A stretch of 9,721 nucleotides of DNA from Gammaproteobacteria bacterium. GTDB taxonomy: Bacteria > Pseudomonadota > Gammaproteobacteria > Pseudomonadales > Azotimanducaceae. The stretch lies in the NCBI GenBank assembly GCA_002708205.1, contig PAMR01000007.1:63406-73126 (forward strand), in the 5' to 3' direction. The position numbers were made by a program, and so were the translations under genes. The notes under the pieces were generated by a model. That model searched no databases. It was not told the origin of the DNA and saw nothing but the letters and a program-made list of their open reading frames with translations. This document shows positions 1-6,480 of the stretch, one piece after another; positions within the stretch are counted from its first letter, which is position 1, and each line of letters begins with the position of its first letter.

Positions 1-632
1 GAGGCGTACAGTGGTGCGGTCATTTTCGATTTAAACGGCCCTGGTGCAATTGCATTGACGTTGATATTGTCGCCAATCAAGTCCCGAGCCATTTGAGCGC
101 TCAAATGACCAAGACCAGCTTTTGCCGCGACGTAAGAATAATTCTGCAGACCACTTGGACGTATCCCATTCACTGAAGTTACGTTGATAATTGACGCTCG
201 ATTTTCTGGATCAGCTGCCTTACGGAGCAATGGAAGTAATGCTTGTGAAAGAAAAAATGGACTTTTTACATCGAGATCCATTATTTTGTCCCATGCTTTT
301 TCGTGAAATTCGTCGATATCTAAACTCCATGTTAGGCCTGCATTATTGACTAGGATGTGGAGTGATGATTCTTGCGATTCGATCTGGCCCGCAAGTTGCT
401 TACAGCCATCTATGGTGCTGATATCACACGGGATGGCGATGCATTCGCCTAATTTCGAAAGTTGTTCCTCGGCCTCTCGACATGCTTCTTCTTTCCTCGA
501 TGAAATATACACCCGTGCTCCACAACGGACTAATCCTTCCGCGATCATAAGGCCTATACCCCGGGTACCGCCGGTGACTAAAGCAACCTTGCCACGTACT
601 CCAAATAAGTGTTCATAAAATGAATTATTCAT
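1..632 (-). CDS. SDR family oxidoreductase, RhlG/FabG-like (3' end beyond window)
   Basis: Short-chain dehydrogenase/reductase, a predicted cytosolic NAD(P)H-dependent oxidoreductase. Reading leftward from the ATG at 632-630 gives 210 codons with no stop before the window edge, so roughly the last 45-50 residues of a normal ~255-residue SDR are missing. The nucleotide-binding TGGTRGIG motif is at residues 20-27, NNAG at 96-99, the catalytic Ser at 153, and the YxxxK pair at Y167/K171, followed by the APG segment near 196-198. All residues needed for catalysis are present. From memory, the stretch after the glycine motif and the Cys-rich loop resemble the RhlG branch of beta-ketoacyl reductases, but FabG-like or sugar-alcohol dehydrogenase activity is equally possible. 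The start is supported by AAAGGA (639-644) six bases upstream. It follows the D-serine dehydratase-like gene on the same strand but 174 bases away, so it may have its own promoter. Confidence 0.9.
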   Translation of the reverse strand, partial: MNNSFYEHLFGVRGKVALVTGGTRGIGLMIAEGLVRCGARVYISSRKEEACREAEEQLSKLGECIAIPCDISTIDGCKQLAGQIESQESSLHILVNNAGLTWSLDIDEFHEKAWDKIMDLDVKSPFFLSQALLPLLRKAADPENRASIINVTSVNGIRPSGLQNYSYVAAKAGLGHLSAQMARDLIGDNINVNAIAPGPFKSKMTAPLYA

Positions 633-806
633 AGTCGATCCTTTCGTTATGTTTTCGTGGTGTCAGTTTAGAATGTAAAGACACTATAAGTAATGTCCGT
701 TCCTGTATGAGTGCTCGTTTAGTCACAATGGGCTAATTCACTGGCTGGTAGCCTTTGATCGACACAAGACTTTTTAAAATCATGGTTAAGGAGATAGGTA
801 GTTAAT
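633..806. other. 174-bp intergenic spacer between SDR and DSD1 genes
   Basis: No open reading frame of note is present in this spacer on either strand. It contains the SDR ribosome binding site and presumably any SDR promoter. I see only weak -10-like AT-rich boxes on the minus strand, such as TATAGT near 683-688, without a convincing -35 partner. A 9-base inverted repeat links 743-751 with the end of the upstream gene at 807-815. There is no GC-rich hairpin followed by a T run, so a standard intrinsic terminator for the upstream gene is not visible. Confidence 0.5.
639..644 (-). promoter_or_regulatory. Shine-Dalgarno site of the SDR gene
   Basis: On the minus strand this reads AAAGGA, six bases before the ATG at 632. 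It fixes the SDR start, as no other in-frame ATG with a comparable site lies nearby. Confidence 0.7.
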
Positions 807-1910
807 CTACCAGCCTGTCGCTCGGTTCCACATCGACTCGATTGTATTGTTTTCGATAACGTACATGCGATTGTATGGCGCTGCCGTCATACAGATGTGG
901 TTGGGTAGTATTCGGACCACACTGCCAATAGGGTATTTTTCAAATTGCGTTGAATCGTTGAGGTGCGCGACGGTTCCGTGTTCCTGGTTTACTTTGATTA
1001 CCTGCAAATTTTCATCGTCCACCAGCCTGCCATAGGTATTTTGTACCGATTGAGGGCTTAAATCCTGCGATAAAGCCAATGCACCGGCGTCAATTAACAA
1101 TTGTCCAGCGGGTTTGTTGTGTCCGATTACAGTACTCGCAACTGTGACCGCAATATCCGAAGTTACACAACATTGCAGATCGACCTGTGCCAAATCGCCG
1201 AACATATATACTCCGGGCCGCATTTCGGTAATCCCTGAGGTGTTTTGTGTATATGTAGCCGTAGGTGTGGACCCAACACTCGTCACTGGACAGACAATTC
1301 CACGATCAGCTAGACGCCTTGCCGCGGTGACTACGCTCTTGCGTTCGTCTTCCGCCGCTCGCCGGATGTCACTAATTGACGTCGAATTGTAAGCGTGGCC
1401 GCCGTGAGTTAGTAATCCTTCAAAGGTTAGGGCCGACGATCGGGTAATAGTCGCGGCAATCTTTGCTAACTGCGGATCCATAGGATGCAAGCCACCACGA
1501 TCACCTCCACTATTAATTTCAATCGAAACTGGAAAATGTACGCCGAGCTTCTCGGATTGTTTTGCAATTTTGTATATTGTTGTCAAATCATCGGTGAGTA
1601 AGGCAAGCCTGCATCCTGCTCGAGCTAGCCGAGCAGCCTGGTGAGTTTTACCCGGAACCATAGAAACAGCATAAGCAATATCCTTGAACCCGGCTTCGAA
1701 AAAGAAGCTCGCTTCGGCGAGAGTTGAAACGGTGATTCCTCCAAAATGATCATGACATGCCAAATGCGCTACTTCTGCACTCTTTGCTGTTTTCATGTGG
1801 GGTCGCAAGCGCACGCCTAATTTCGATAGACGGGTCCCCATACGTCTGCAATTACGCTGTAAGATTTTGTGATCAAGCAAAAGACAAGGCGTGTTATTGG
1901 GTAGTTTCAA
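807..1910 (-). CDS. DSD1-family PLP-dependent enzyme (D-serine dehydratase-like, alanine racemase-type barrel)
   Basis: Fold-type III PLP enzyme of 367 residues, the usual length for this family. It has an N-terminal alanine-racemase-type TIM barrel and a C-terminal D-serine-dehydratase-like beta domain. The PLP lysine is K40 in RPHMKT (36-41). A Gly/His-rich THGGHAYN loop and a GSTPT segment match phosphate- and substrate-binding regions. Near the C-terminus, PNHIC places His338 and Cys340 as the metal pair. The His-x-Cys form is that of zinc-dependent D-serine dehydratase and D-threo-3-hydroxyaspartate dehydratase, whereas D-threonine aldolases carry His-x-Asp. A dehydratase acting on a D-3-hydroxy amino acid is therefore favoured, giving a 2-oxo acid and ammonia. 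The start is TTG at 1910-1908: the frame is closed by TGA at 1955-1953 and has no ATG or GTG between. A clear Shine-Dalgarno site is lacking. It is divergent from the TolB-like/TPR gene. Confidence 0.88.
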   Translation of the reverse strand: MKLPNNTPCLLLDHKILQRNCRRMGTRLSKLGVRLRPHMKTAKSAEVAHLACHDHFGGITVSTLAEASFFFEAGFKDIAYAVSMVPGKTHQAARLARAGCRLALLTDDLTTIYKIAKQSEKLGVHFPVSIEINSGGDRGGLHPMDPQLAKIAATITRSSALTFEGLLTHGGHAYNSTSISDIRRAAEDERKSVVTAARRLADRGIVCPVTSVGSTPTATYTQNTSGITEMRPGVYMFGDLAQVDLQCCVTSDIAVTVASTVIGHNKPAGQLLIDAGALALSQDLSPQSVQNTYGRLVDDENLQVIKVNQEHGTVAHLNDSTQFEKYPIGSVVRILPNHICMTAAPYNRMYVIENNTIESMWNRATGW

Positions 1911-2024
1911 GTTCCGGTCTGGCTGAATTGGATGAAAGGGAAGATGCCATGTTCAATCGACGAGTCCAATAGAAAGTTCACCCGTGTATGGCAGAATAAA
2001 GCTCGGTCCCCAACGTAAGACAAC
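1911..2024. promoter_or_regulatory. Divergent intergenic region (114 bp) between the DSD1 and TolB-like/TPR genes
   Basis: Because the flanking genes point away from each other, this 114-base gap must carry the start signals for both, or an upstream element serving them. I cannot identify convincing -35/-10 pairs or an operator palindrome by eye. An 18-codon frame starting with ATG at 1950 runs toward the DSD1 gene in a different frame and stops inside its first codons. It could be a minor leader or chance. The assignment as regulatory is inference from orientation. Confidence 0.45.
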
Positions 2025-3350
2025 ATGCAGCAAACACAAAGTCACAACCATAGTTTTGCCATCGCGCTTTTCGTGATGCTTGGCGTAGTACTTTTTACGA
2101 TCTTCGGATATTTCTTTTTACTTCCTGACATAGCTCCGAAACGTATCGTAGTTGCCGTAATTCCTTTTGAATCGGACGATTCTTCATACGAAACGATAGC
2201 AGTGGAACTCGCCGGTCAGATAGCTTCAGGCATCGCTTTGAGTCGGGAGGTGGTGGTTGTAGATTTTGATGCGGCGATTGCGGTAACTGAACTGTCTGGG
2301 CAGTCGAGGGGTTTGGTTAACGAGCTTGGTGTGACTCATATCGTCGATGGTACTTTGGAGTACGCTGAATCAGCGTGGAACGCTGAGATTAGAGTTATAG
2401 ACATATCACAACCAGCACCCAAACTTAAATTTAAACAAGGGTACTATGCTCTCCATTTGCGAGAAATTCGGGATCAAGTGACTCAGGCGGTTCGCCGGTC
2501 TTTGTATGACAGGGGGAGTGCGATAGGTGCCTCTGGACCGGTAATCGAAGATATCCCTCTCTTAAGTTTTCTCCGTGCTATGGCAGCCCATCGGTCAGGG
2601 GATATAGAGCAGGCATTAATTGAGTTGAAGCAATCCAATCGTCTAGGTAGGAACGTTTATGCAGATACCCTTTTAGCGGAGATTGCTTTGGCGAAGAATG
2701 AAGGATTACCCCCTAGGATCTCTGAATCCGATCGCTACCTACCGGCGATGATCGTAAATGCCCGTATCGACTTTGCGACTAATAAGAACATTCTGGATTA
2801 CCACGAAAGTCTAGTAATGCTGGCGGGAAACTACCCCAACTCTCAAGCGGTGCATCTACTAGGTCAATTGTATTTAGGTTTGGGGTATTACCAAGGGGCG
2901 AGAATCTTATTTGAACGTATGGTGCGGGTGCATCCACGTTCTTCCTCTGCTGCGGTTTGGGTGGCACGAGCGCGTTATTTGAGTGGGGATATCGTTGGCG
3001 CTAGGGAGGCTCTGAAAATTGCCGCATTGCGTGATCCTAATTCCGCACAGGTTAGTCAAATTAACGCATTGCAAAACATTCAGACGTACCAGCCTGCCAA
3101 TTGCGATCAACGGTTAGAGTTAGCTTTACACCAAAACAAGATCCAAGAAGCGGTACGGCTGATCGATTGCGTTCATGCTAGCTGGCTGTACCCTCCTATG
3201 TGGATGCAGTCCTCAGATAAACGTTGGCGCAGTTTTAGCGTTACAGAGGAATATGTCACTCACCGAACGCGTATGGGCTTTAGTTCGGACGTAGCAGATC
3301 AGCTAAGGTTCGTTGACGCGGAGCAATTACTTGCTCCACGTCGAGATTGA
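2025..3350 (+). CDS. Membrane-anchored TolB-like domain / TPR-repeat protein
   Basis: Protein of 441 residues without a recognisable enzyme domain. Residues 11-33 form one hydrophobic membrane segment near the N-terminus with no cleavage site, suggesting a single-pass anchor. Residues ~40-130 resemble the TolB-like N-terminal region found ahead of TPRs in CadC-type regulators and adenylate-cyclase-linked proteins: VAVIPFE (43-49), a predicted helix, and ELGVTHIVDGTLE (100-112). Residues ~175-230 and ~268-345 look like TPR helices with alternating Ala/Gly/Tyr/Leu positions. Unlike CadC or TPR-cyclases, there is no winged-helix DNA-binding or cyclase domain before the membrane segment, which starts at residue 11. 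A scaffold or sensing partner at the inner membrane, with the bulk probably periplasmic, is the simplest inference. The ATG at 2025 has only a weak AAGA upstream. It is the only plus-strand gene and converges on the symporter gene with a 28-base gap. Confidence 0.82.
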   Translation: MQQTQSHNHSFAIALFVMLGVVLFTIFGYFFLLPDIAPKRIVVAVIPFESDDSSYETIAVELAGQIASGIALSREVVVVDFDAAIAVTELSGQSRGLVNELGVTHIVDGTLEYAESAWNAEIRVIDISQPAPKLKFKQGYYALHLREIRDQVTQAVRRSLYDRGSAIGASGPVIEDIPLLSFLRAMAAHRSGDIEQALIELKQSNRLGRNVYADTLLAEIALAKNEGLPPRISESDRYLPAMIVNARIDFATNKNILDYHESLVMLAGNYPNSQAVHLLGQLYLGLGYYQGARILFERMVRVHPRSSSAAVWVARARYLSGDIVGAREALKIAALRDPNSAQVSQINALQNIQTYQPANCDQRLELALHQNKIQEAVRLIDCVHASWLYPPMWMQSSDKRWRSFSVTEEYVTHRTRMGFSSDVADQLRFVDAEQLLAPRRD

Positions 3351-3378
3351 CGACGTCGAATTAGCAGAGGATTGTTTT

Positions 3379-4941
3379 TTAAGCTGCTGAAAATATATCG
3401 TCGACATGTTCTTGAGGAAGCGGTTGTGTTCGTTTCGATACTATAAAGGTGGTTAGAATCGAAACCGCTTCGCCGATAGCAGCACAGGAGAAAGGATTCG
3501 GACCTTCCCCATGCAACCAGGAGGCAATGTCAAAGGCGATCCCCGAGTTACCGAACCAGCTAGGATCTAGCGATTGAGTGTGTAGGATTAAGAACGTAAA
3601 GAAACCACTGGCTAGGCCAGCGTATGCGCCGGTTCGAGTGACCCCGCGCCATAGAGCACCCATCACAAGAGGTCCTGCAAAAGCAGCCATCAAGCCACCA
3701 TTTCCAATCCAAATTATGAGAGCAATATTTGTATTCTGTAATGCCCAAGCCATAGCAACGCACACGACTAAAACGACTACAGTAGCTACGCGACTAATTG
3801 TAAGAATTTGACGGTCAAGTTTCTCTTCAGATGGCTGGTTTTTCAGCCGTGGTACGATGGAGCGGCGATATAAGTCATTAGCAACAATTTGTGATGAGGA
3901 AACAACCAATCCGTCGGCGGTCGACATGATCGCAGCAAGTACACCGACTCCGACGAGGGCAGCTAGCCACGTGGGGAATAACTCAATAAAGACCATGGGC
4001 AGCGCGTAGTTAGGTGTTAAACCATCGGAGAAGAGAGCATCTCCGAATAGCGCGCGGGCCAGCAATCCGCACAAGCCCATCATAGCCAATGCCAGACCAA
4101 CCAGGAATGCTAACTTAATGAACGTGCGCTGATCGCCGACACTTCTCAAAGCCCATAATTTGTTGCCGAGATGAGGTAGCAAGCCAAGGGGTATATGTGC
4201 GAATACTACCGCTCCGATCGCCCACCAGGAATGCGTAAGTGCAGAATCGGGATTTAACGGGGAAACAAGATTGGGATTTTGCGCGCTCAATTTGTCAAGT
4301 ACTCCACCAAAACCACCATCAACGCCGACCCCAAAAAGCACGAGACCGATAACCACGATGGCAACTATGAGCATCATGGCTCCCTGTACGCCGTCGGTTA
4401 AAATGTCAGCATGTGCTCCACCCATTACCACATAAATAACTAAAACTAGCGCGGTGATAATCAGTGCCCATTCGGGAGGTAATCCAAGCATGATCTCGAA
4501 CATTACGAGGCCTGAAACCAATTGTCCCGCTAAGTAGAAAAAGAGGACCAATGAAAAGACCGACACCATGACCCGAATCCCTTCAGACTGGTAACGATCA
4601 CCGAGGAACTCTGGGATCGATCTAGCACCGAAGCGATTTCCGGAAGTAGCGATCAGCCGCATGGATATGAGGACGCCAAAATATACACCGATCGGATAGA
4701 GAAAATTTCCCCATTGTGCAGCGAGTCCGATTTCATACCCAAGCCCCGGGCCTCCTAAAAATGTGGCACCGCTAGCAGTTGTCGCTGCAAACGCGAAAGC
4801 GAGAAATACCGGGCCGTATGATCCTCTTGCGGTGGCAAAATCATCCGCGTGCTGTACCTTGCGTTGACCGATGACGCCGATTGCTAACATACCGCCGACA
4901 TAGACGACGAGAAAGATCCAAGACCAAATGTATAAATCCAA
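3379..4941 (-). CDS. Sodium:solute symporter, PanF-like (SSS/SLC5 family)
   Basis: Inner-membrane sodium-coupled transporter of 520 residues with about 13 predicted membrane segments, normal for the SSS family. The TM2 region has ATTASGATFLGGPGLGYE. The segment AAIMSTADGLVVSSSQIVA followed by NDLYRR is the conserved region around the sodium-2 site and the loop after it. The order of segments, including the QNPNLVSP stretch and the Leu/Pro/His-rich helix after it, recalls PanF (pantothenate) more than PutP (proline). Similarity at this level does not fix the substrate. It starts with TTG at 4941-4939: an in-frame TAA lies 4-5 codons upstream and GGAG sits seven bases before it. It is the last gene of the minus-strand cluster, 26 bases after the nitroreductase gene, so uptake of the substrate degraded by that cluster is a reasonable inference. 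A vitamin or amino-acid role cannot be excluded. Confidence 0.9.
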   Translation of the reverse strand: MDLYIWSWIFLVVYVGGMLAIGVIGQRKVQHADDFATARGSYGPVFLAFAFAATTASGATFLGGPGLGYEIGLAAQWGNFLYPIGVYFGVLISMRLIATSGNRFGARSIPEFLGDRYQSEGIRVMVSVFSLVLFFYLAGQLVSGLVMFEIMLGLPPEWALIITALVLVIYVVMGGAHADILTDGVQGAMMLIVAIVVIGLVLFGVGVDGGFGGVLDKLSAQNPNLVSPLNPDSALTHSWWAIGAVVFAHIPLGLLPHLGNKLWALRSVGDQRTFIKLAFLVGLALAMMGLCGLLARALFGDALFSDGLTPNYALPMVFIELFPTWLAALVGVGVLAAIMSTADGLVVSSSQIVANDLYRRSIVPRLKNQPSEEKLDRQILTISRVATVVVLVVCVAMAWALQNTNIALIIWIGNGGLMAAFAGPLVMGALWRGVTRTGAYAGLASGFFTFLILHTQSLDPSWFGNSGIAFDIASWLHGEGPNPFSCAAIGEAVSILTTFIVSKRTQPLPQEHVDDIFSAA

Positions 4942-4948
4942 AACGGTT

Positions 4949-4952
4949 CTCC
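4949..4952 (-). promoter_or_regulatory. Shine-Dalgarno site deciding the TTG start of the symporter
   Basis: GGAG on the minus strand, seven bases before TTG at 4941. With a stop codon in frame just upstream and no ATG until well inside the first membrane helix, this makes the TTG the only sensible start. Confidence 0.75.
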
Positions 4953-4967
4953 GTTATTTCGAAAATT

Positions 4968-5603
4968 TTATCCCCAGCGGTCCCAGCGTAGAGTAGTTCC
5001 CACAGGAAGGCGAGTTACGGGGCCGAAGTTTCCTGTCGGATACCCAACCGGTATAAGGCAGAACGTGGCCATGTTGGCGGGTAGGTTTAGAATATCCCTT
5101 ACAGCAGCACGATCAACGAGGCCTAGCGTGGTGGGGGCCGCGCCGAGCTCTAGGGCACGTGCAGCAAGTAATAAATTTTGCACAGCGGGCCAAATTGAAC
5201 CGCCTGCACTGGCGACGGAGGCTTCGCTCTCTATATCAGTCTCAAATTCGTAGCAGGCTATAATGAGCACTGGTACTTCGTGCAGATGTTCAGCTTGCCA
5301 CAGAACGGCATCGATCATTCTTTTACGTTTTTCGGCATCTTGGTGGGGGAGTACCTGGGGTCGCGTTGATTCGGGTGCGATGTAACTAGTTACTGCTGTT
5401 TTATTGAGTGCTGCCAAAGCCTTTTTTTGGTCGGTGTCCGTCACGAGGATCCAGCGAGCGCCTTGTTTGTTCGAGCCAGTGGGTGCCTGATTGGCGGCTT
5501 CGATCAGTTCCAAGAGTACTTCTTTTGGAACAGGATCTGGTTTCAATCTTCGCATGGCTCGGCAGTTGTACATTATGTCGAATAGTTTGGCGTTATTGTT
5601 CAT
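4968..5603 (-). CDS. Nitroreductase-family FMN oxidoreductase
   Basis: Cytosolic flavoprotein of 211 residues, typical for this dimeric NAD(P)H-dependent family. FMN-binding features are the basic cluster R15-R19 near the N-terminus, APTGSNKQ at 40-47, and GGSIWPAVQNLLLAARALELG (134-154) followed by TTLG near 158-161. The loop after residue 70, rich in Pro, His and charged residues, probably covers the active site and would set specificity. Family members reduce nitro groups, quinones, enones or flavins, or dehalogenate; the sequence alone does not choose. The ATG at 5603 is preceded by AAGGA at a spacing of seven, overlapping the stop of the crotonase gene ten bases upstream, which suggests coupled translation. 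Its position inside a beta-oxidation-like operon suggests reduction of an electron-poor intermediate of the same pathway rather than a generic detoxification role, but that is inference. Confidence 0.9.
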   Translation of the reverse strand: MNNNAKLFDIMYNCRAMRRLKPDPVPKEVLLELIEAANQAPTGSNKQGARWILVTDTDQKKALAALNKTAVTSYIAPESTRPQVLPHQDAEKRKRMIDAVLWQAEHLHEVPVLIIACYEFETDIESEASVASAGGSIWPAVQNLLLAARALELGAAPTTLGLVDRAAVRDILNLPANMATFCLIPVGYPTGNFGPVTRLPVGTTLRWDRWG

Positions 5604-5610
5604 CGGCTAT

Positions 5611-5615
5611 TCCTT
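5611..5615 (-). promoter_or_regulatory. Shine-Dalgarno site of the nitroreductase gene, overlapping the crotonase stop
   Basis: AAGGA on the minus strand seven bases before ATG 5603. Its first two bases are part of the TAA stop of the upstream crotonase gene, an arrangement consistent with translational coupling. Confidence 0.7.
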
Positions 5616-6444
5616 AGTCATCGGAAAGTGGAGGAAGGTCGTCGAATTCCGGCTCATTCCCTTGCTGTTTCGCATTAAAGTATTTAGCCATCTCGCCACC
5701 CTGGGAGATCGATCCCATCCAGAGTGTCTGATAGTCTAGGGTATCGCTAACACTATGTTCCTCCCCGTATCCGAGTAAATGCTTCGTGCTAGCTACCGCC
5801 AGGGGTGATTTTTTTGCAATTTCCTCCGCGATGGACATCACCGCTTCTAACATATGGCTGTGTGTGTCGTAGACCTCGTTGACAAGGCCTATAGATTTTG
5901 CTTCTTCAGCGAATAATCGTCGGCCTGTATAAGCTAATTCCCGCATCAGCCCTGTGGGAATGAGATTTGGCAAACGTTGCAGTGTTCCAACGTCTGCGGC
6001 CATACCAATGTTGATTTCTTGAATACAGAAAAAAGCATCAGAAGTGCAATATCGCATGTCACACGCTGAAATCATGTCTACTCCCCCACCAATACATGCC
6101 CCCTGTATGGCTGCGATAACAGGCATTCTCACCCGTTCAATTACAGAAAAAGAGTCTTGAAGTCTCGCGATGTGTCGTCGAGAACGTTCGCCTCGACGGC
6201 CAGCTTCGTATTCGGGCCCTGAGCGACCTGAGGTAAACACGGATGTATCCATACCAGAAGTAAAGTGTTTTCCTTCTGCTGAAATTACGAGTGCCCGAAT
6301 AGCCCCACTCTCATCCATTTCCTCAATGGCATCCGGAAACTCCGACCAGAATGCCGGTGGCATACGGTTAAATTCATCAGGTTTCGATAAAGTGATTCTC
6401 CCGACTTTGTTATCAATTTCGCTTCTCAATCGCGTATATGTCAT
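5614..6444 (-). CDS. Crotonase-family enzyme, dienoyl-CoA isomerase (ECH1)-like
   Basis: Enoyl-CoA hydratase/isomerase fold protein of 276 residues. FTSGMD (61-66) is one half of the oxyanion hole and the CIGGGVD loop (117-123) the other. Asp123, Glu143 and Asp151 match in both identity and spacing (20 and 8 residues) the three catalytic acids of mammalian delta3,5-delta2,4-dienoyl-CoA isomerase. The surrounding segment, from CIGGGVD through RYC, DAFF and AADVGTLQRLP (149-159), is strikingly like ECH1. Classic hydratase would instead have a Glu pair. The predicted reaction is therefore moving a conjugated diene in an acyl-CoA, although bacterial relatives are commonly labelled enoyl-CoA hydratase and may hydrate. 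ATG 6444 has AGAGGT eight bases upstream. It lies 36 bases after the second acyl-CoA dehydrogenase gene and 10 before the nitroreductase gene, clearly within the operon. Confidence 0.9.
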   Translation of the reverse strand: MTYTRLRSEIDNKVGRITLSKPDEFNRMPPAFWSEFPDAIEEMDESGAIRALVISAEGKHFTSGMDTSVFTSGRSGPEYEAGRRGERSRRHIARLQDSFSVIERVRMPVIAAIQGACIGGGVDMISACDMRYCTSDAFFCIQEINIGMAADVGTLQRLPNLIPTGLMRELAYTGRRLFAEEAKSIGLVNEVYDTHSHMLEAVMSIAEEIAKKSPLAVASTKHLLGYGEEHSVSDTLDYQTLWMGSISQGGEMAKYFNAKQQGNEPEFDDLPPLSDD

Positions 6445-6452
6445 TAGTTATT

Positions 6453-6458
6453 ACCTCT
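6453..6458 (-). promoter_or_regulatory. Shine-Dalgarno site of the crotonase gene
   Basis: AGAGGT on the minus strand, eight bases before ATG 6444, in the 36-base gap after the upstream dehydrogenase gene. Confidence 0.7.
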
Positions 6459-6480
6459 GATCGTCTTTGGGTCTGTTGCG

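Noticed and set aside
346..618. Open frame on the plus strand, 90 codons
   Set aside because: It lies antisense within the SDR gene, whose minus-strand motifs are unmistakable; the plus-strand translation has no recognisable features.
1114..1392. Plus-strand open frame of 92 codons
   Set aside because: Antisense shadow of the D-serine dehydratase-like gene, low complexity with no family resemblance.
3351..3390. Possible bidirectional terminator between the convergent genes (AGCAG at 3363-3367 and CTGCT at 3384-3388, with a T run between)
   Set aside because: The stem is only five pairs and the T run falls in the loop rather than after the stem, so it does not fit an intrinsic terminator. 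The nearby CGACGTCG palindrome has no loop.
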